Below are positions 17,810 through 27,848 of a DNA stretch of 64,000 nt, piece by piece (position 1 is the stretch's first letter; each line of letters opens with the position of its first letter). The DNA is from Celerinatantimonas yamalensis (GTDB lineage Bacteria > Pseudomonadota > Gammaproteobacteria > Enterobacterales > Celerinatantimonadaceae): positions 124,001 to 188,000 of the forward strand of contig NZ_JBEQCT010000009.1 in assembly GCF_046054155.1 (NCBI RefSeq), in the 5' to 3' direction. The position numbers were made by a program, and so were the translations under genes. Under the pieces are notes generated by a model that saw only the letters and a program-made list of their open reading frames with translations, did not search any database and was not told the origin of the DNA.

Positions 17810-18835
17810 TTAGAAATGATAGTTGTCGATATTGTCTTTGGTAAAGACGACTCGTTTCGGCAGTAAGATGATCCCATTCCCTTTGGCTTGGTAATGGTAA
17901 CCTTGAACACTATTGGGAGAGACTTTTACCATCCCGACTCCCGGTACATTCACCTGTTCACCTACTTTCAGCGATTTACCTTTTAACAGTTCATTGGTAA
18001 TGGCAATCGCAATTTTCCCTTGTTCCACGACATCCCACAGGCCAAACTCTTTGACCGTGCCGCGTTTGACGTAAGGACGCATCACATTCGGTGTGCTAAA
18101 TCCAACGATCGCGACCCCCTTGCGATTTAAATTCTCTGCCGCCTGCGCCGCCGCGGGTAGCGCATTGGCATCTGGGGCAATAATTGCATCCAGATCAGGA
18201 TAGGCTTTGAGGATACCTTGCGCAGTTTGTAGTGATTTAACCGCATCGTTATAACCAAATTGGGTGGTGACAATCTGCCAACCGGGGTGCTCTGCTTTGA
18301 TTTTTTCTTTAGCGACCTTAACCCATTGATTTTGATCGGTTACCGTTGGACTTGAGTAGAAAAAGGCCACTTTGGCATTCTTTTTGTGAACTTGATCAGC
18401 AGCCATATTCACCAGCATTGAACCAAGCTGGTCAGGCGTGCCTTGGTCAATATAATAGCTCCGACACTCCGGACGTGTATCGGAGTCCCAGGTAAGCACT
18501 TTCACTCCACGACGCATGGCCCGTTTAAGGGTTGAGCATAGGCCATCCGGTGATACGGCAGCGACAACAACGGCTTTATATCCCTGGTTCACAAAGTTAT
18601 TAATCAATCTGACCTGGCCAGATACACTCGGTTCTGTCGGCCCATCATAGGTCACATCGAGCCCCAACTGTGTGCCCATCGCTTTGGCTCCATCGCCACC
18701 ACTGGTGAAGTAACCTACCCCCACAAGTTTTGGAATAAAAGCGACTCTATCTTGTGCCCAAGCGGGCAGTGATAGCAGTACGCTGGTCGATAACAGCGCC
18801 GAAACTACGATACGTTTACTGTTCTTTATAAACAT
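17810..18835 (-). CDS. lsrB: AI-2 periplasmic binding protein LsrB
   Basis: LsrB binds furanosyl AI-2 (R-THMF form) in the periplasm for the LsrACD importer. The start at 18835 uses the AAGGGAG ribosome site and gives 341 residues, as in E. coli (340); two earlier in-frame ATGs are less well placed. A signal peptide ends at LPAWA-QD. The mature domain shows RVAFIPKLVGVGYF, TWDSDTRPECRSYYIDQGTP (sugar-binding Asp residues) and IIAPDANALPAAAQAAE, as in the canonical AI-2 receptor. The start lies inside the lsrD 3' end (20-base overlap). Confidence 0.95.
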   Translation of the reverse strand: MFIKNSKRIVVSALLSTSVLLSLPAWAQDRVAFIPKLVGVGYFTSGGDGAKAMGTQLGLDVTYDGPTEPSVSGQVRLINNFVNQGYKAVVVAAVSPDGLCSTLKRAMRRGVKVLTWDSDTRPECRSYYIDQGTPDQLGSMLVNMAADQVHKKNAKVAFFYSSPTVTDQNQWVKVAKEKIKAEHPGWQIVTTQFGYNDAVKSLQTAQGILKAYPDLDAIIAPDANALPAAAQAAENLNRKGVAIVGFSTPNVMRPYVKRGTVKEFGLWDVVEQGKIAIAITNELLKGKSLKVGEQVNVPGVGMVKVSPNSVQGYHYQAKGNGIILLPKRVVFTKDNIDNYHF

Positions 18836-19850
18836 GCTCATTACTCCCTTTGATCTCACGGTTTACGTGACGAAACGACTTTTTTAGATAGTGCATTATG
18901 GTGTCGCTGTAGTGACTTACCGATTTAACAATCAATACGCAGATCAATAACCCGCCTGATACCGCGTTCGACATTTCGGTGGATACACCGACCATCTGCA
19001 GCCCCTGCTGAAGATAACCGATGAGGAAAGCGGCCAGAGCACTGCCTAAAATCGACCCTGAACCACCATAGATATTCGCTCCGCCTAAGACGGCAGCCGT
19101 AATCACTGGCATCAGAAAACTGCTGCCTAGATCGGAGCGAGCAGAACCAAAATAAGACACCAACATCAGGGCCACAGCCGCTGAACTTATACCCATCAAC
19201 ATATAACTAATAAGGGTGATGCGATTAACATTGATGGTGCTATAACGACTAGCGCGTAGATTTTGACCAATAAAGAAAATACTTCGGCCAAAATTCAATC
19301 GATGTAAAACGATATAAAAAATAAACACAAAGCCAATGAAATAAATAATGGGCAAAGGAATACCTAAAGCCGCGCCATTGGCAATGCTATCGACATAAGC
19401 TGGAAAATCACTAATTCCCTCATATCCGGTCGCCCCCGCAGTTCCCGATATCAGTAATGCAGCGCCAGAATATAAATACATTGTTCCGAGGGTGATCACT
19501 AATGGGTTAACACCTGTTAAGATGATTAATAATGCATTAATCAATCCACAGCTAGCTCCAATTATAAAAGTTACAATAACAGCCAAATAAAAAGGCATAT
19601 CGCTTTTATATAGAACACCTAATGAGATCGCACATAACCCTACTACCGAACCAAATGATAGATCGATCCCGCCAGAGACAATAATCATGGTTAAGGGAAC
19701 AGCCAAAAAGGCAATATAAATAAAATCATTTGTGCCATATAGTAAGACGTTCAAATTAAACATTCTGGAGTTAAACAAACCAAATAGAACAATCTCTAAA
19801 ACAATAATAATCAGCAACCATATTTCCCAGCTTATATTTTTTAGTTTCAT
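18816..19850 (-). CDS. lsrD: AI-2 ABC importer permease LsrD
   Basis: One of the two membrane permeases of the AI-2 importer (ribose-type ABC-2 permease family). The 344 residues contain eight or more hydrophobic segments; the family signature SGGIDLSFGSVVG lies near residue 62, and VLGGANIYGGSGSILGSAL, which contacts the ATPase, near residue 255. It begins at the lsrC stop codon (TAATG) and overlaps lsrB by 20 bases. Its charged C-terminal tail after the last membrane segment is slightly longer than in E. coli LsrD (330). Confidence 0.93.
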   Translation of the reverse strand: MKLKNISWEIWLLIIIVLEIVLFGLFNSRMFNLNVLLYGTNDFIYIAFLAVPLTMIIVSGGIDLSFGSVVGLCAISLGVLYKSDMPFYLAVIVTFIIGASCGLINALLIILTGVNPLVITLGTMYLYSGAALLISGTAGATGYEGISDFPAYVDSIANGAALGIPLPIIYFIGFVFIFYIVLHRLNFGRSIFFIGQNLRASRYSTINVNRITLISYMLMGISSAAVALMLVSYFGSARSDLGSSFLMPVITAAVLGGANIYGGSGSILGSALAAFLIGYLQQGLQMVGVSTEMSNAVSGGLLICVLIVKSVSHYSDTIMHYLKKSFRHVNREIKGSNEHVYKEQ

Positions 19851-20833
19851 TATTGGTCACCTCCGTGAATAAACCGAGAATATTTTTTCGCTTTGATACT
19901 CTCTTGCACCATCATTCGAAGCCGACCATCTAGAACGATCACCATAATCACAATTAAGCCTGCAATAAAGTTATTCCAATAAGCCGGAAATTTTAATAAC
20001 ACCAAAATAGTATCAATTTGAGTTAGAAAATATGCCCCAAGGATCGCTCCCCACAAACTGCCTACGCCACCCAGTAAACTAATACCTCCTAATACGCACG
20101 CGGCAATGGCTTTCATCTCCATACCATTGCCGGTCGAATTGGGAATAAAACCAATTTGGGAGGCAAACACCATGCCTGCCATAGCGGCCATCATGCCATT
20201 GATAGCAAAAGCCAGAATAATCGTTTGCTCAGTTTTAACGCCCATTAAGCGCGCCCCTTGCAGATTATCACCCACCGCATAAAACTTTCTGCCGTGAGCA
20301 CTGCGAGAGAGCAACAGATAAAATAATATCCCCATCATGAGTGTAAACAACCCTGATATATTCACATTTGGCAATAGATTATAAGAGAGAACCTTAATCG
20401 TATTCGGCAGGTCTTCAATCCATTTCCCTTGCGTGATCAGCAGCATAATTCCTTTATAAAGGCCAAGTGTTCCTAATGTCGCAACAATAGCGGGTATGCG
20501 TAAAACAGCGACGACTATGCCATTAAAAATCCCGCAAAGAAGGCCAACAACTAATGCCATGAGAATGGCAACAAACACGGAACTGCCATGAACCATTAAT
20601 GTTCCGCAGACAACGGCAGAAAGCCCCATGGTTGAACCAACGGACACATCAATATTACGAGTAATAATGACAAATGTTGCCCCGATAGCAAGGAGCATTA
20701 ATATTTGAGATGAATTGTAAATAATAAATAGATCGGACACGCTCAATGAACGACTCATGACAATCGCAATAAAAAGCAGTGCAATCGCCATTAATAATGT
20801 GAGTTCGCGTTTATCTTTAAAAAAATCAAGCAT
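19850..20833 (-). CDS. lsrC: AI-2 ABC importer permease LsrC
   Basis: The second AI-2 permease, 327 residues. It contains the ribose-permease signatures TRNIDVSVGSTMGLSAVV (about residue 60) and VLGGISLLGGVGSLWGAILG (about residue 245) among eight to ten hydrophobic segments. It follows lsrA by 48 bases and shares its last base with the lsrD start, the same order as in E. coli and Salmonella. LsrC and LsrD pair to form the pore. Confidence 0.93.
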   Translation of the reverse strand: MLDFFKDKRELTLLMAIALLFIAIVMSRSLSVSDLFIIYNSSQILMLLAIGATFVIITRNIDVSVGSTMGLSAVVCGTLMVHGSSVFVAILMALVVGLLCGIFNGIVVAVLRIPAIVATLGTLGLYKGIMLLITQGKWIEDLPNTIKVLSYNLLPNVNISGLFTLMMGILFYLLLSRSAHGRKFYAVGDNLQGARLMGVKTEQTIILAFAINGMMAAMAGMVFASQIGFIPNSTGNGMEMKAIAACVLGGISLLGGVGSLWGAILGAYFLTQIDTILVLLKFPAYWNNFIAGLIVIMVIVLDGRLRMMVQESIKAKKYSRFIHGGDQ

Positions 20834-20881
20834 GGGGTCACCTGTAATAGAGTCTATGGATCACAAATATTAATTCATAAA

Positions 20882-22384
20882 TTAATAAGCCATGTTCATA
20901 ATATTGCTTTTAGTAATCTCTAAACCGCTCAGACTATCGCTGACCTGCCCATCATTCATGACATAGACGCGATCAGAGAGCAGTTCAATCTCTTCAACAT
21001 CAGAGGAGATCAGTAATATGGCGACACCTTGTCCAGCGATCACTTTAATAATGTTGTAAATATCTTCTCTGGCAGACACATCAACGCCGCGAGTTGGTTC
21101 ATCGATAATAAATAATTTGGGCCGGGCCTGTAGACATTTAGCGATCAGCACTTTTTGCTGATTGCCTCCTGAGAGAGTTCGAACCGATTGCTGGCTATCT
21201 GAAAATTTAATTCCAAGTGCACGTCGATACCGTTCTAAAATTCCCTGCTCACGCGCGCCATCGCGCCACATACCGGCGTTTTGATAGCTCAGTCCACAGA
21301 TATTCCACAGGATCGAGGCATCAAGATGAAGCCCTGAAATCTGCCTGTCTTCAGGGAGATAAACAATGCCTGAAGCCAGCCGCTCACGCGCATGGCGATG
21401 GGTGTAGTCTTGCCCCAAAAAGGTGATGGCGCCACCATACACATGACGCAGTCCATAGATGGTCTCAGCAAGCTCAGTTCGACCGGAGCCGACTACCCCC
21501 CCTAAGCCGACAATCTCGCCATAGTGAACATCAAGTGAAATCGCCTTAAAGCCTTCACCCGTTAATTGCTTGAGTTGCAAAACAACCTGTGAATTCTCTT
21601 TATGCTTGAGATCAGGCATCTCTAGCCACAAACTTTGCTCATCACTGAGTTTGCTATTTTTATAGTCGGGTGTGATCGAGGCAATCACATCTTCTTTTTT
21701 AATGTTTGATAGCGTATCCGAGAGCGATATAAATCCGTCTCTCATCACCGAGACATAGTCTGCAACTTCCCATACTTCATTAAGCTTATGGGTGATGAAA
21801 ATAATGCCGACCCCATTTTGGGTCAGTCGTTTCATCTGGATAAATAGTTTTTGCGACTCTTTAGGTGTTAATGAGGCCGTTGGTTCATCCAAAATTAAGA
21901 TCGATGAACGGCGAATCAATCCCCTTAATATTTCGACTAACTGTTGATCGGCAACTTCAAGGGCTCCACAACTCGCGTTCAAATCAATATCAATATTAAA
22001 TTCTTCGATAATGGCTTTAAGCTGGGAGATATGTTGATGCTTTTTATCAATGCCAAATAGAATGTTTTCTTTCACGCTCAAATTCGGAAATAGCAACGGT
22101 TCTTGCGGAACCAGATAAATCCCTAATCGATGCGCTTTAGTTGGAGTTAAGCGCGCATGGCTCTCACCGTTGATAGTCAGCAGGCCCGAGTCAAATGATA
22201 GATTCCCAGAGATGATCTTCATCAACGTCGATTTGCCAGCACCATTTCCCCCGAGCAGGGCATGCACTTCACCCGCGTAAAGTTTAAACCGTATATTTTT
22301 TAATACGTCAATACCGGAGAAGGATTTACTAACATCCGTCAACGATAGAACTTCGACTCGAGTATTTTGATTACTATCAATCAT
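20882..22384 (-). CDS. lsrA: AI-2 ABC importer ATPase LsrA
   Basis: The duplicated ATPase of the AI-2 importer (sugar-type, two nucleotide-binding domains). Start at 22384 is chosen because AGGA lies 6 bases upstream; ATGs at 22390 and 22429 are alternatives. Domain 1: Walker A GGNGAGKST (about 50) and Walker B LILDEPTAS. Domain 2: altered Walker A GVVGSGRTEL, ABC signature LSGGNQQKV and Walker B FIIDEPTRG. At 500 residues it is close to E. coli LsrA (511). It heads the seven-gene operon lsrACDBFGE and is divergent from lsrR. Confidence 0.95.
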   Translation of the reverse strand: MIDSNQNTRVEVLSLTDVSKSFSGIDVLKNIRFKLYAGEVHALLGGNGAGKSTLMKIISGNLSFDSGLLTINGESHARLTPTKAHRLGIYLVPQEPLLFPNLSVKENILFGIDKKHQHISQLKAIIEEFNIDIDLNASCGALEVADQQLVEILRGLIRRSSILILDEPTASLTPKESQKLFIQMKRLTQNGVGIIFITHKLNEVWEVADYVSVMRDGFISLSDTLSNIKKEDVIASITPDYKNSKLSDEQSLWLEMPDLKHKENSQVVLQLKQLTGEGFKAISLDVHYGEIVGLGGVVGSGRTELAETIYGLRHVYGGAITFLGQDYTHRHARERLASGIVYLPEDRQISGLHLDASILWNICGLSYQNAGMWRDGAREQGILERYRRALGIKFSDSQQSVRTLSGGNQQKVLIAKCLQARPKLFIIDEPTRGVDVSAREDIYNIIKVIAGQGVAILLISSDVEEIELLSDRVYVMNDGQVSDSLSGLEITKSNIMNMAY

Positions 22385-22429
22385 ATTCATCCTACAACCA
22401 TTTGATAATTTGGTCACAATTAAAATCAT

Positions 22430-22624
22430 ATGTTCATTTTATAGATGATCAAAAAGATAAATAATCAGATTTTTGTCACATAACCATCACTAGATTGTAA
22501 AAATATCGTTAAATTAGCCGATTTTATCTGTACATTCGATCTGGCTCACGATTTGAAAAAGATGTTATGATGAACAATTGATAAATAATATATCATTTGT
22601 TTAGTTTTCATAGGTCATATCATT
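22430..22624. promoter_or_regulatory. Divergent lsrA/lsrR control region
   Basis: This 195-base AT-rich gap drives lsrACDBFGE leftward and lsrRK rightward. It contains TGTTCA (22433-22438) near lsrA and its complement TGAACA (22571-22576) near lsrR. The latter lies in an imperfect inverted repeat AACAATTGAT (22573-22582) / ATCATTTGTT (22592-22601), plausible LsrR operators. A partial CRP-like site with core TTCGA-N6-TCACG lies around 22532-22553. In E. coli this region is repressed by LsrR and activated by cAMP-CRP; here the site assignments are inferred. Confidence 0.6.
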
Positions 22625-23590
22625 ATGGTGAATGAATCGCAAATTTCAGTCAGTGAAGCATCGTCGTCAGAAGAGGAATTATTGGCTCGTGTGGCTTGGT
22701 TTTATTATCACGATAATTTAACTCAAGAAGAGATTGGTAAAATCGTTGGATTATCTCGTTTAAAAGTATCAAGACTGCTAGATAAAGGGCGCAAGAGTGG
22801 CATTATCAAAGTATATATCAACTCGAAATTTACCGGTTGTTTTGCGCTAGAGGAGTCACTAAAGCGCCGTTTCTCGCTTAAGCATATTAAAGTATTACCC
22901 CATCTAGAGGGGAATATGCTTAATGAACGATTAGGTGTCGGCGCCGCACAGCTGCTGGCTAAAATCGTTCAACCGGAACAGGTGCTCGCAATTGGCTTTG
23001 GCGATACAGTCATTCGAACCATGCAACATTGCAGTTTCTTTTTCAAAGATAGTCAGTTAAAGATTATTACCCTGACTGGCGGCGTTGGTCCTTACATGCG
23101 TGGTATTGGTCAACTTGAAGAGTCATGTCGCATCAATATTATCCCAACGCCACTTCGCGCATCGAGCGTGAACGCTGCAAACATGTTTAAAAAAGAAAAT
23201 AGCGTCAACGACATGATGCTCGCCGCTCAGAGGGCAGATTTAGCAGTATTAGGTATCGGTTCAACGAGTCAAAGAGAAGGTTCCACATTAATCAAGACCG
23301 GTTATATCAATAACGCAGCGCAGTTAGAGCAGTATCAAAATGCAGGTGCTGTTGGCGATATTCTCGGATATTTTATCGATGAACAGGGTTCGGTCAAAAA
23401 TGACTTTAAAATACATGATGAGTTAATCAGCCTGCCTTTGGAGCGGTTATCCAATATTCCGATTGTCATTGGTGTCGCCGGTGGTCCCGATAAGGTTGAC
23501 TCTATCTTAGCTTCGTTGCGTGCCAAGCATATTAATGCACTAGTGACCGATGAAAAAACCGCCGGAGCTATTTTAACGAAATCATTATAA
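22625..23590 (+). CDS. lsrR: LsrR transcriptional repressor of the AI-2 locus
   Basis: A SorC/DeoR-family regulator of 321 residues that represses the lsr genes until phospho-AI-2 binds. An N-terminal helix-turn-helix (about residues 35-60, TQEEIGKIVGLSRLKVSRLL) is followed by a sugar-phosphate-binding Rossmann-like domain with GFGDTVIRTMQHC, LTGGVGPYMRG and GIGSTSQREGS. It is divergent from lsrA and 28 bases upstream of lsrK, exactly as in enterobacteria. Confidence 0.94.
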   Translation: MVNESQISVSEASSSEEELLARVAWFYYHDNLTQEEIGKIVGLSRLKVSRLLDKGRKSGIIKVYINSKFTGCFALEESLKRRFSLKHIKVLPHLEGNMLNERLGVGAAQLLAKIVQPEQVLAIGFGDTVIRTMQHCSFFFKDSQLKIITLTGGVGPYMRGIGQLEESCRINIIPTPLRASSVNAANMFKKENSVNDMMLAAQRADLAVLGIGSTSQREGSTLIKTGYINNAAQLEQYQNAGAVGDILGYFIDEQGSVKNDFKIHDELISLPLERLSNIPIVIGVAGGPDKVDSILASLRAKHINALVTDEKTAGAILTKSL

Positions 23591-23618
23591 CAGTCGCAGC
23601 CACCGCCCTAAGGATCAA

Positions 23619-25193
23619 ATGATGAATAAACATGGTTATTTAATGGCGCTAGATGCCGGTACTGGCAGTATGCGGGCGGTAATTTTCAATCTGCAAGGCG
23701 AGCAGATCGCCAGTCATCAACAGGAATGGATTCACCCCGTTGATCCAGATATTCCCGGTTCCATGACATTTGATCTGCCCTATAGTTGGGAGATAAGCTG
23801 CCGCTGCATTCAGGGGGTTTTATCTGAAAGTGGTATCAGCAACGAAGCGATTCTTGCCGTTTCTAGCTGCTCGATGCGCGAAGGAATTGTTCTATATGAC
23901 GATAATCGAGTGCCTATTTGGGCATGTGGCAATGTTGATGCGCGTTCAACTCGTGAGGTCAACGAGCTTAAAGAGCTGCGCGAGCATCAATTTGAAAACT
24001 ATCTCTACCAAATTTCAGGGCAAACGCTGGCCTTAAGTGCTATTCCAAGGCTGCTTTGGTTGGCTCACTATCAAGGTGACCTCTATCGTAAAGCCAGTTC
24101 CATCTCGATGATTAGTGACTGGCTGGGATTTATGCTCACCGACCAGTTAGCCGTTGATCCCTCTAATGCGGGGACCACAGGCATGCTCAATCTCGTGACT
24201 CGAGATTGGCAGCCTGAATTACTGAATATGGCTGGGTTGAAATCAAATATCTTGTCGCCGGTCAAAGAGTCGACGACCCCACTCGGCGAAGTCACAGCCC
24301 TTGCCGCCAAACAAACGGGTCTTCGCCAAGGCACACCCGTTATTGTCGGTGGCGGTGATGTGCAGCTAGGCTGTATTGGTTTGGGGTTAACTGAACCCGG
24401 TCAAGCGGCCATTATTGGCGGAACATTTTGGCAGCAGGTCGTCAACCTTCCTCAGCCGATTACTGATCCCAATATGAATGTGCGCATCAATCCCCATATC
24501 ATTCCGTCACTGGTTCAAGCAGAGTCCATCAGCTTTTTTACTGGGCTCACGATGCGCTGGTTTCGAGATGTTTTTTGTGAAGAGGAAAAACTAGTTGCGA
24601 AAAAGTTGGGGATCTCCCCCTATACGCTTTTAGAACAGATGGCCCAAAAAGTGCCACTAGGCTCAAACGATGTCGTGCCAATCTTCTCCGACGCGATGCA
24701 TTTTAAATCGTGGTATCACGCCGCACCATCGTTTATCAATATGTCGATCGATCCCGAAAAATGTAACAAGGCCGTACTGTTTAGAGCTCTCGAAGAAAAC
24801 GCGGCTATCGTCGCTTCATGTAATCTGGAGCAAGTAGAAGCATTCTCTGGGGTAAAATTAGACTCTATCATTTTCTCTGGTGGCAGCTCACAAGGGGCTC
24901 TGTGGTCACAGATTTTAGCCGATGTAACGGGGCTTGCAGTTCATATTCCCAAAGTCAAAGAATCGACTGCCTTGGGCTGCGCCATTGTTGCAGGGGTGGG
25001 TATTGGCGTATTTGACTCGCTGCAAGAGACCAGCAAAAAATTTGTACAGATCGAAAAAGTGTATCAGCCCAATCAGCAAAACCACGAACAATACCAACAC
25101 CATAAACAAAAATGGCTGGATATTTATCAAAAACAACTTCAGCTGGTTGATAGTGGTTTGACCACCTCACTATGGAAAGCTCCTGGCCTATAG
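23619..25193 (+). CDS. lsrK: Autoinducer-2 kinase LsrK
   Basis: LsrK phosphorylates the open form of AI-2 (DPD) in the cytoplasm, trapping it and creating the LsrR inducer. The 524 residues (E. coli 530) have the FGGY carbohydrate-kinase fold: phosphate-1 motif MALDAGTGSMRAVIF at the N-terminus, catalytic-region SDWLGFMLTDQLAVDPSNAGTTG, adenosine motif FSGGSSQGALWSQIL and C-terminal ALGCAIVAGVGIG. It is cotranscribed with lsrR and ends with a 6-base overlap against the convergent hrpB. Confidence 0.95.
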   Translation: MMNKHGYLMALDAGTGSMRAVIFNLQGEQIASHQQEWIHPVDPDIPGSMTFDLPYSWEISCRCIQGVLSESGISNEAILAVSSCSMREGIVLYDDNRVPIWACGNVDARSTREVNELKELREHQFENYLYQISGQTLALSAIPRLLWLAHYQGDLYRKASSISMISDWLGFMLTDQLAVDPSNAGTTGMLNLVTRDWQPELLNMAGLKSNILSPVKESTTPLGEVTALAAKQTGLRQGTPVIVGGGDVQLGCIGLGLTEPGQAAIIGGTFWQQVVNLPQPITDPNMNVRINPHIIPSLVQAESISFFTGLTMRWFRDVFCEEEKLVAKKLGISPYTLLEQMAQKVPLGSNDVVPIFSDAMHFKSWYHAAPSFINMSIDPEKCNKAVLFRALEENAAIVASCNLEQVEAFSGVKLDSIIFSGGSSQGALWSQILADVTGLAVHIPKVKESTALGCAIVAGVGIGVFDSLQETSKKFVQIEKVYQPNQQNHEQYQHHKQKWLDIYQKQLQLVDSGLTTSLWKAPGL

Positions 25194-27659
25194 CGATTCA
25201 TCGCGGCGTACCTGTCGCTTGGTTTTATGGGTCGCAATGCTGGCAATCGGGTCTTCCGGCCATGGGTGTTTGGGATAGCGGCCACGCATCTCTTTGCGCA
25301 CCTGTGCATAACTATTTTGCCAAAAACTGGCGAGATCTTGGGTTAATTGCAGCACGCGACCCGCGGGTGACAGTAACTCCAAGGTCACGGGCACATCCCG
25401 TGCCACGGTCGGGCTTTGCGGCTGACCAAACATCTCTTGGAGCTTAAGCGAGAGTCGCGGCATCTGTCCAACTTGATAATGGATGGCCACTGTTCGCCCA
25501 GATGGCGCGCGGTAATGGGTAGGAGCCAACGTATCGATTAAATTCAGTTGTTGCCAATCAAACAGACCTTTAAGCATCGCCAGCCAATCGAGTGATTTGA
25601 GCGCCTTGAACTGAGTCAGATTGCCCAGATACCCCATCAACCACAGTTCAACGTTAGCCAGTAGTGCCTCATCGGTCACATCAGGCAGCGATAGTTCAGG
25701 ACACCACGTTTGCAAGCACAGGACTCGATCTCGAAAGGCTTGGGCGTTATCGCTCATCGGTAACCAGCTCAGCCCGCGCTTTTGGATCTCGCGCAGCCAA
25801 GCTGCCGCTAGCGCGGCTGAGGCACGATTATTCAGTGGCTGGCGAGCAAAGATCAAAGCCCCCAAACGTTGCTGACGCTCACTCATAAACCCTTGTCGAT
25901 CGGCATCAAATTCACAAACAGAATGCCAAACAAACCAATCTGGATAACAAGCTCGCAGCTGTGTTTCATCGATCGGTGCATATAAAAACAAACGGCCATT
26001 CGCCCGTCCTTCCTGCCACCCCACTTCGATGGCCACCAGCAGCTCATCAGTCACGGTATCTGTCTGCACCGCAAAACCATTGGCCAACAAATAGCGTTGT
26101 CCTTGGGCGCGCCGCTTGGCAATGCGATCGGGCAAAGCAGCCGCCAACAGCTCGCCATCTAGAGGATGCTCATCATCACTGATCAGTGTATCCACTCCCA
26201 TCCATTGAGCATATCTCAGTGCCTGTTGACGAACTTGTCGACGCCCGTGGCTATCGAGCTGCTGCAGCGCATCGTTCCATCGCGCCGATGCGACGCTCGG
26301 TAAGCGCTGCTCTAATAGTGCAGCCAAATACGCACCTCGCTCTGGCGCTTGGATCATCCCTGCTTGGCCCATCTCGAGCGCTTTAGCCAACAAAGCCCCG
26401 CATCGAGGTTCACAGCCCCATTGACCAGTCATTTTTCCCATGGGCGTCAATGCGTCGTTTTCATCGAGCAAATTGAGTTGTTGCAACAAACTGCTGGCGC
26501 GCTCTATTGCCGCTGGCGCTGGCTCATCCACCCAATTCAGATCCGCGACAGGACTTCCCCAGTGTTTGAGCTGCAGTAGCAACCCACTGAGATCACTGCG
26601 TAAAATTTGTGGATCATTAAAGCGTGGTCGATGGTTCAATAACTCACTACTATATAGGCGTACGCAACGCCCGGCCTGCACGCGCCCCGCTCGCCCAGCA
26701 CGCTGCTCCGCTGATGACTGGCAGATCATTTTGGTCATCAGCCGTGTCACCCCGCTAGCACCATCATATTGCGCGACGCGCTCTAAGCCACTATCAACCA
26801 CCACTCGTATTCCTTCGATCGTCAAGGATGTTTCCGCAATATTGGTGGCGAGCACCACTTTACGTTGTCCTTGCGGCGGCGGCACAATGGCTTGGCGCTG
26901 CGCTTGAATAGACATCTGCCCATAAAGAGGATGAATCGTCACATCACTTTGAATATCGAACCGTGCTAAGGCGGCGCTGACGCGATGAATTTCTGCCACA
27001 CCAGGCAGAAAAACCAAAATATTGCCGGTCTCTTGCGTTAATAGCGCCGCAATGCGCGCGGCACATTCCTCAACTAAATAGCGGGGCTCGCGAAGCGGCG
27101 AATACTCAATCTCAACAGCAAAACTGCGCCCTTCACAACTTAATACTTGGGCGTGTGGCAATGTTTGCTGCAACGCACTGATGTCCAAAGTAGCCGACAT
27201 GACTAATAATGCTAATGATTCATTGACCTCACAGGCTTCTTGGCACAAGGCCAACCCTAAATCAGCGGGTAAACTGCGCTCATGAAATTCATCAAAGATC
27301 ACCAAACTCACTTGCTCTAACATCGGGTCATCTTGCAACATGCGCGTCAATACACCTTCGGTAACGATCAGCAGTTTGGTCACACTGGAGCGTTTGGCTT
27401 CGCCGCGCATTTGATAGCCAACCTGTTGGCCAAGTGTCTCGCCCAATTGCTGGGCTAGAAATCCGGCAATATGCCGAGCAGCTAACCGTCTTGGTTCGAG
27501 CATCACGATTAATCCGGGAAGATTGGCTTGTCGCAAAATTGCCAGCGGCACTGCGGTCGATTTCCCTGCGCCGGGCGGGGCCGCTAGCAGTACATGCTGT
27601 TGATTCGACAGGGCCTCGAGCAATGGATTGATGAGGGTCATTACAGGGAGATTATTCAT
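25188..27659 (-). CDS. hrpB: ATP-dependent helicase HrpB
   Basis: A DEAH-box RNA/DNA helicase of 823 residues. Motifs in order: Walker A AAPPGAGKST (about 28), MLEPRRLAAR, DEFHERSLPADL (DExH, motif II), VMSATLD (III), NIAETSLTIEGIRVVVDSG (V) and QRAGRAGRV (VI). Helicase-associated and HrpB-specific C-terminal domains follow. Length matches E. coli HrpB (about 810-824). In Gammaproteobacteria hrpB usually stands near thpR, sfsA, dksA and mrcB; here thpR and sfsA are divergent next to it and mrcB is elsewhere. The cellular role of HrpB is poorly defined. Confidence 0.94.
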   Translation of the reverse strand: MNNLPVMTLINPLLEALSNQQHVLLAAPPGAGKSTAVPLAILRQANLPGLIVMLEPRRLAARHIAGFLAQQLGETLGQQVGYQMRGEAKRSSVTKLLIVTEGVLTRMLQDDPMLEQVSLVIFDEFHERSLPADLGLALCQEACEVNESLALLVMSATLDISALQQTLPHAQVLSCEGRSFAVEIEYSPLREPRYLVEECAARIAALLTQETGNILVFLPGVAEIHRVSAALARFDIQSDVTIHPLYGQMSIQAQRQAIVPPPQGQRKVVLATNIAETSLTIEGIRVVVDSGLERVAQYDGASGVTRLMTKMICQSSAEQRAGRAGRVQAGRCVRLYSSELLNHRPRFNDPQILRSDLSGLLLQLKHWGSPVADLNWVDEPAPAAIERASSLLQQLNLLDENDALTPMGKMTGQWGCEPRCGALLAKALEMGQAGMIQAPERGAYLAALLEQRLPSVASARWNDALQQLDSHGRRQVRQQALRYAQWMGVDTLISDDEHPLDGELLAAALPDRIAKRRAQGQRYLLANGFAVQTDTVTDELLVAIEVGWQEGRANGRLFLYAPIDETQLRACYPDWFVWHSVCEFDADRQGFMSERQQRLGALIFARQPLNNRASAALAAAWLREIQKRGLSWLPMSDNAQAFRDRVLCLQTWCPELSLPDVTDEALLANVELWLMGYLGNLTQFKALKSLDWLAMLKGLFDWQQLNLIDTLAPTHYRAPSGRTVAIHYQVGQMPRLSLKLQEMFGQPQSPTVARDVPVTLELLSPAGRVLQLTQDLASFWQNSYAQVRKEMRGRYPKHPWPEDPIASIATHKTKRQVRRDESL

Positions 27660-27848
27660 ATTAAGGCTCCGTCAGTCATAGCGCGCTGCATAGTGTATTA
27701 AAAAGCACCTACACAAGCAGCACAAACCTGACTCAATCAATGATCCATCTCTTGGCTTCGGCGAGAATAGACAAACATCAGCTAGGAGGGCTACGCTGTG
27801 ATATCGTTTATATGTATTAAGATAGTCGTCGTTGTATGAGGACTTTTC

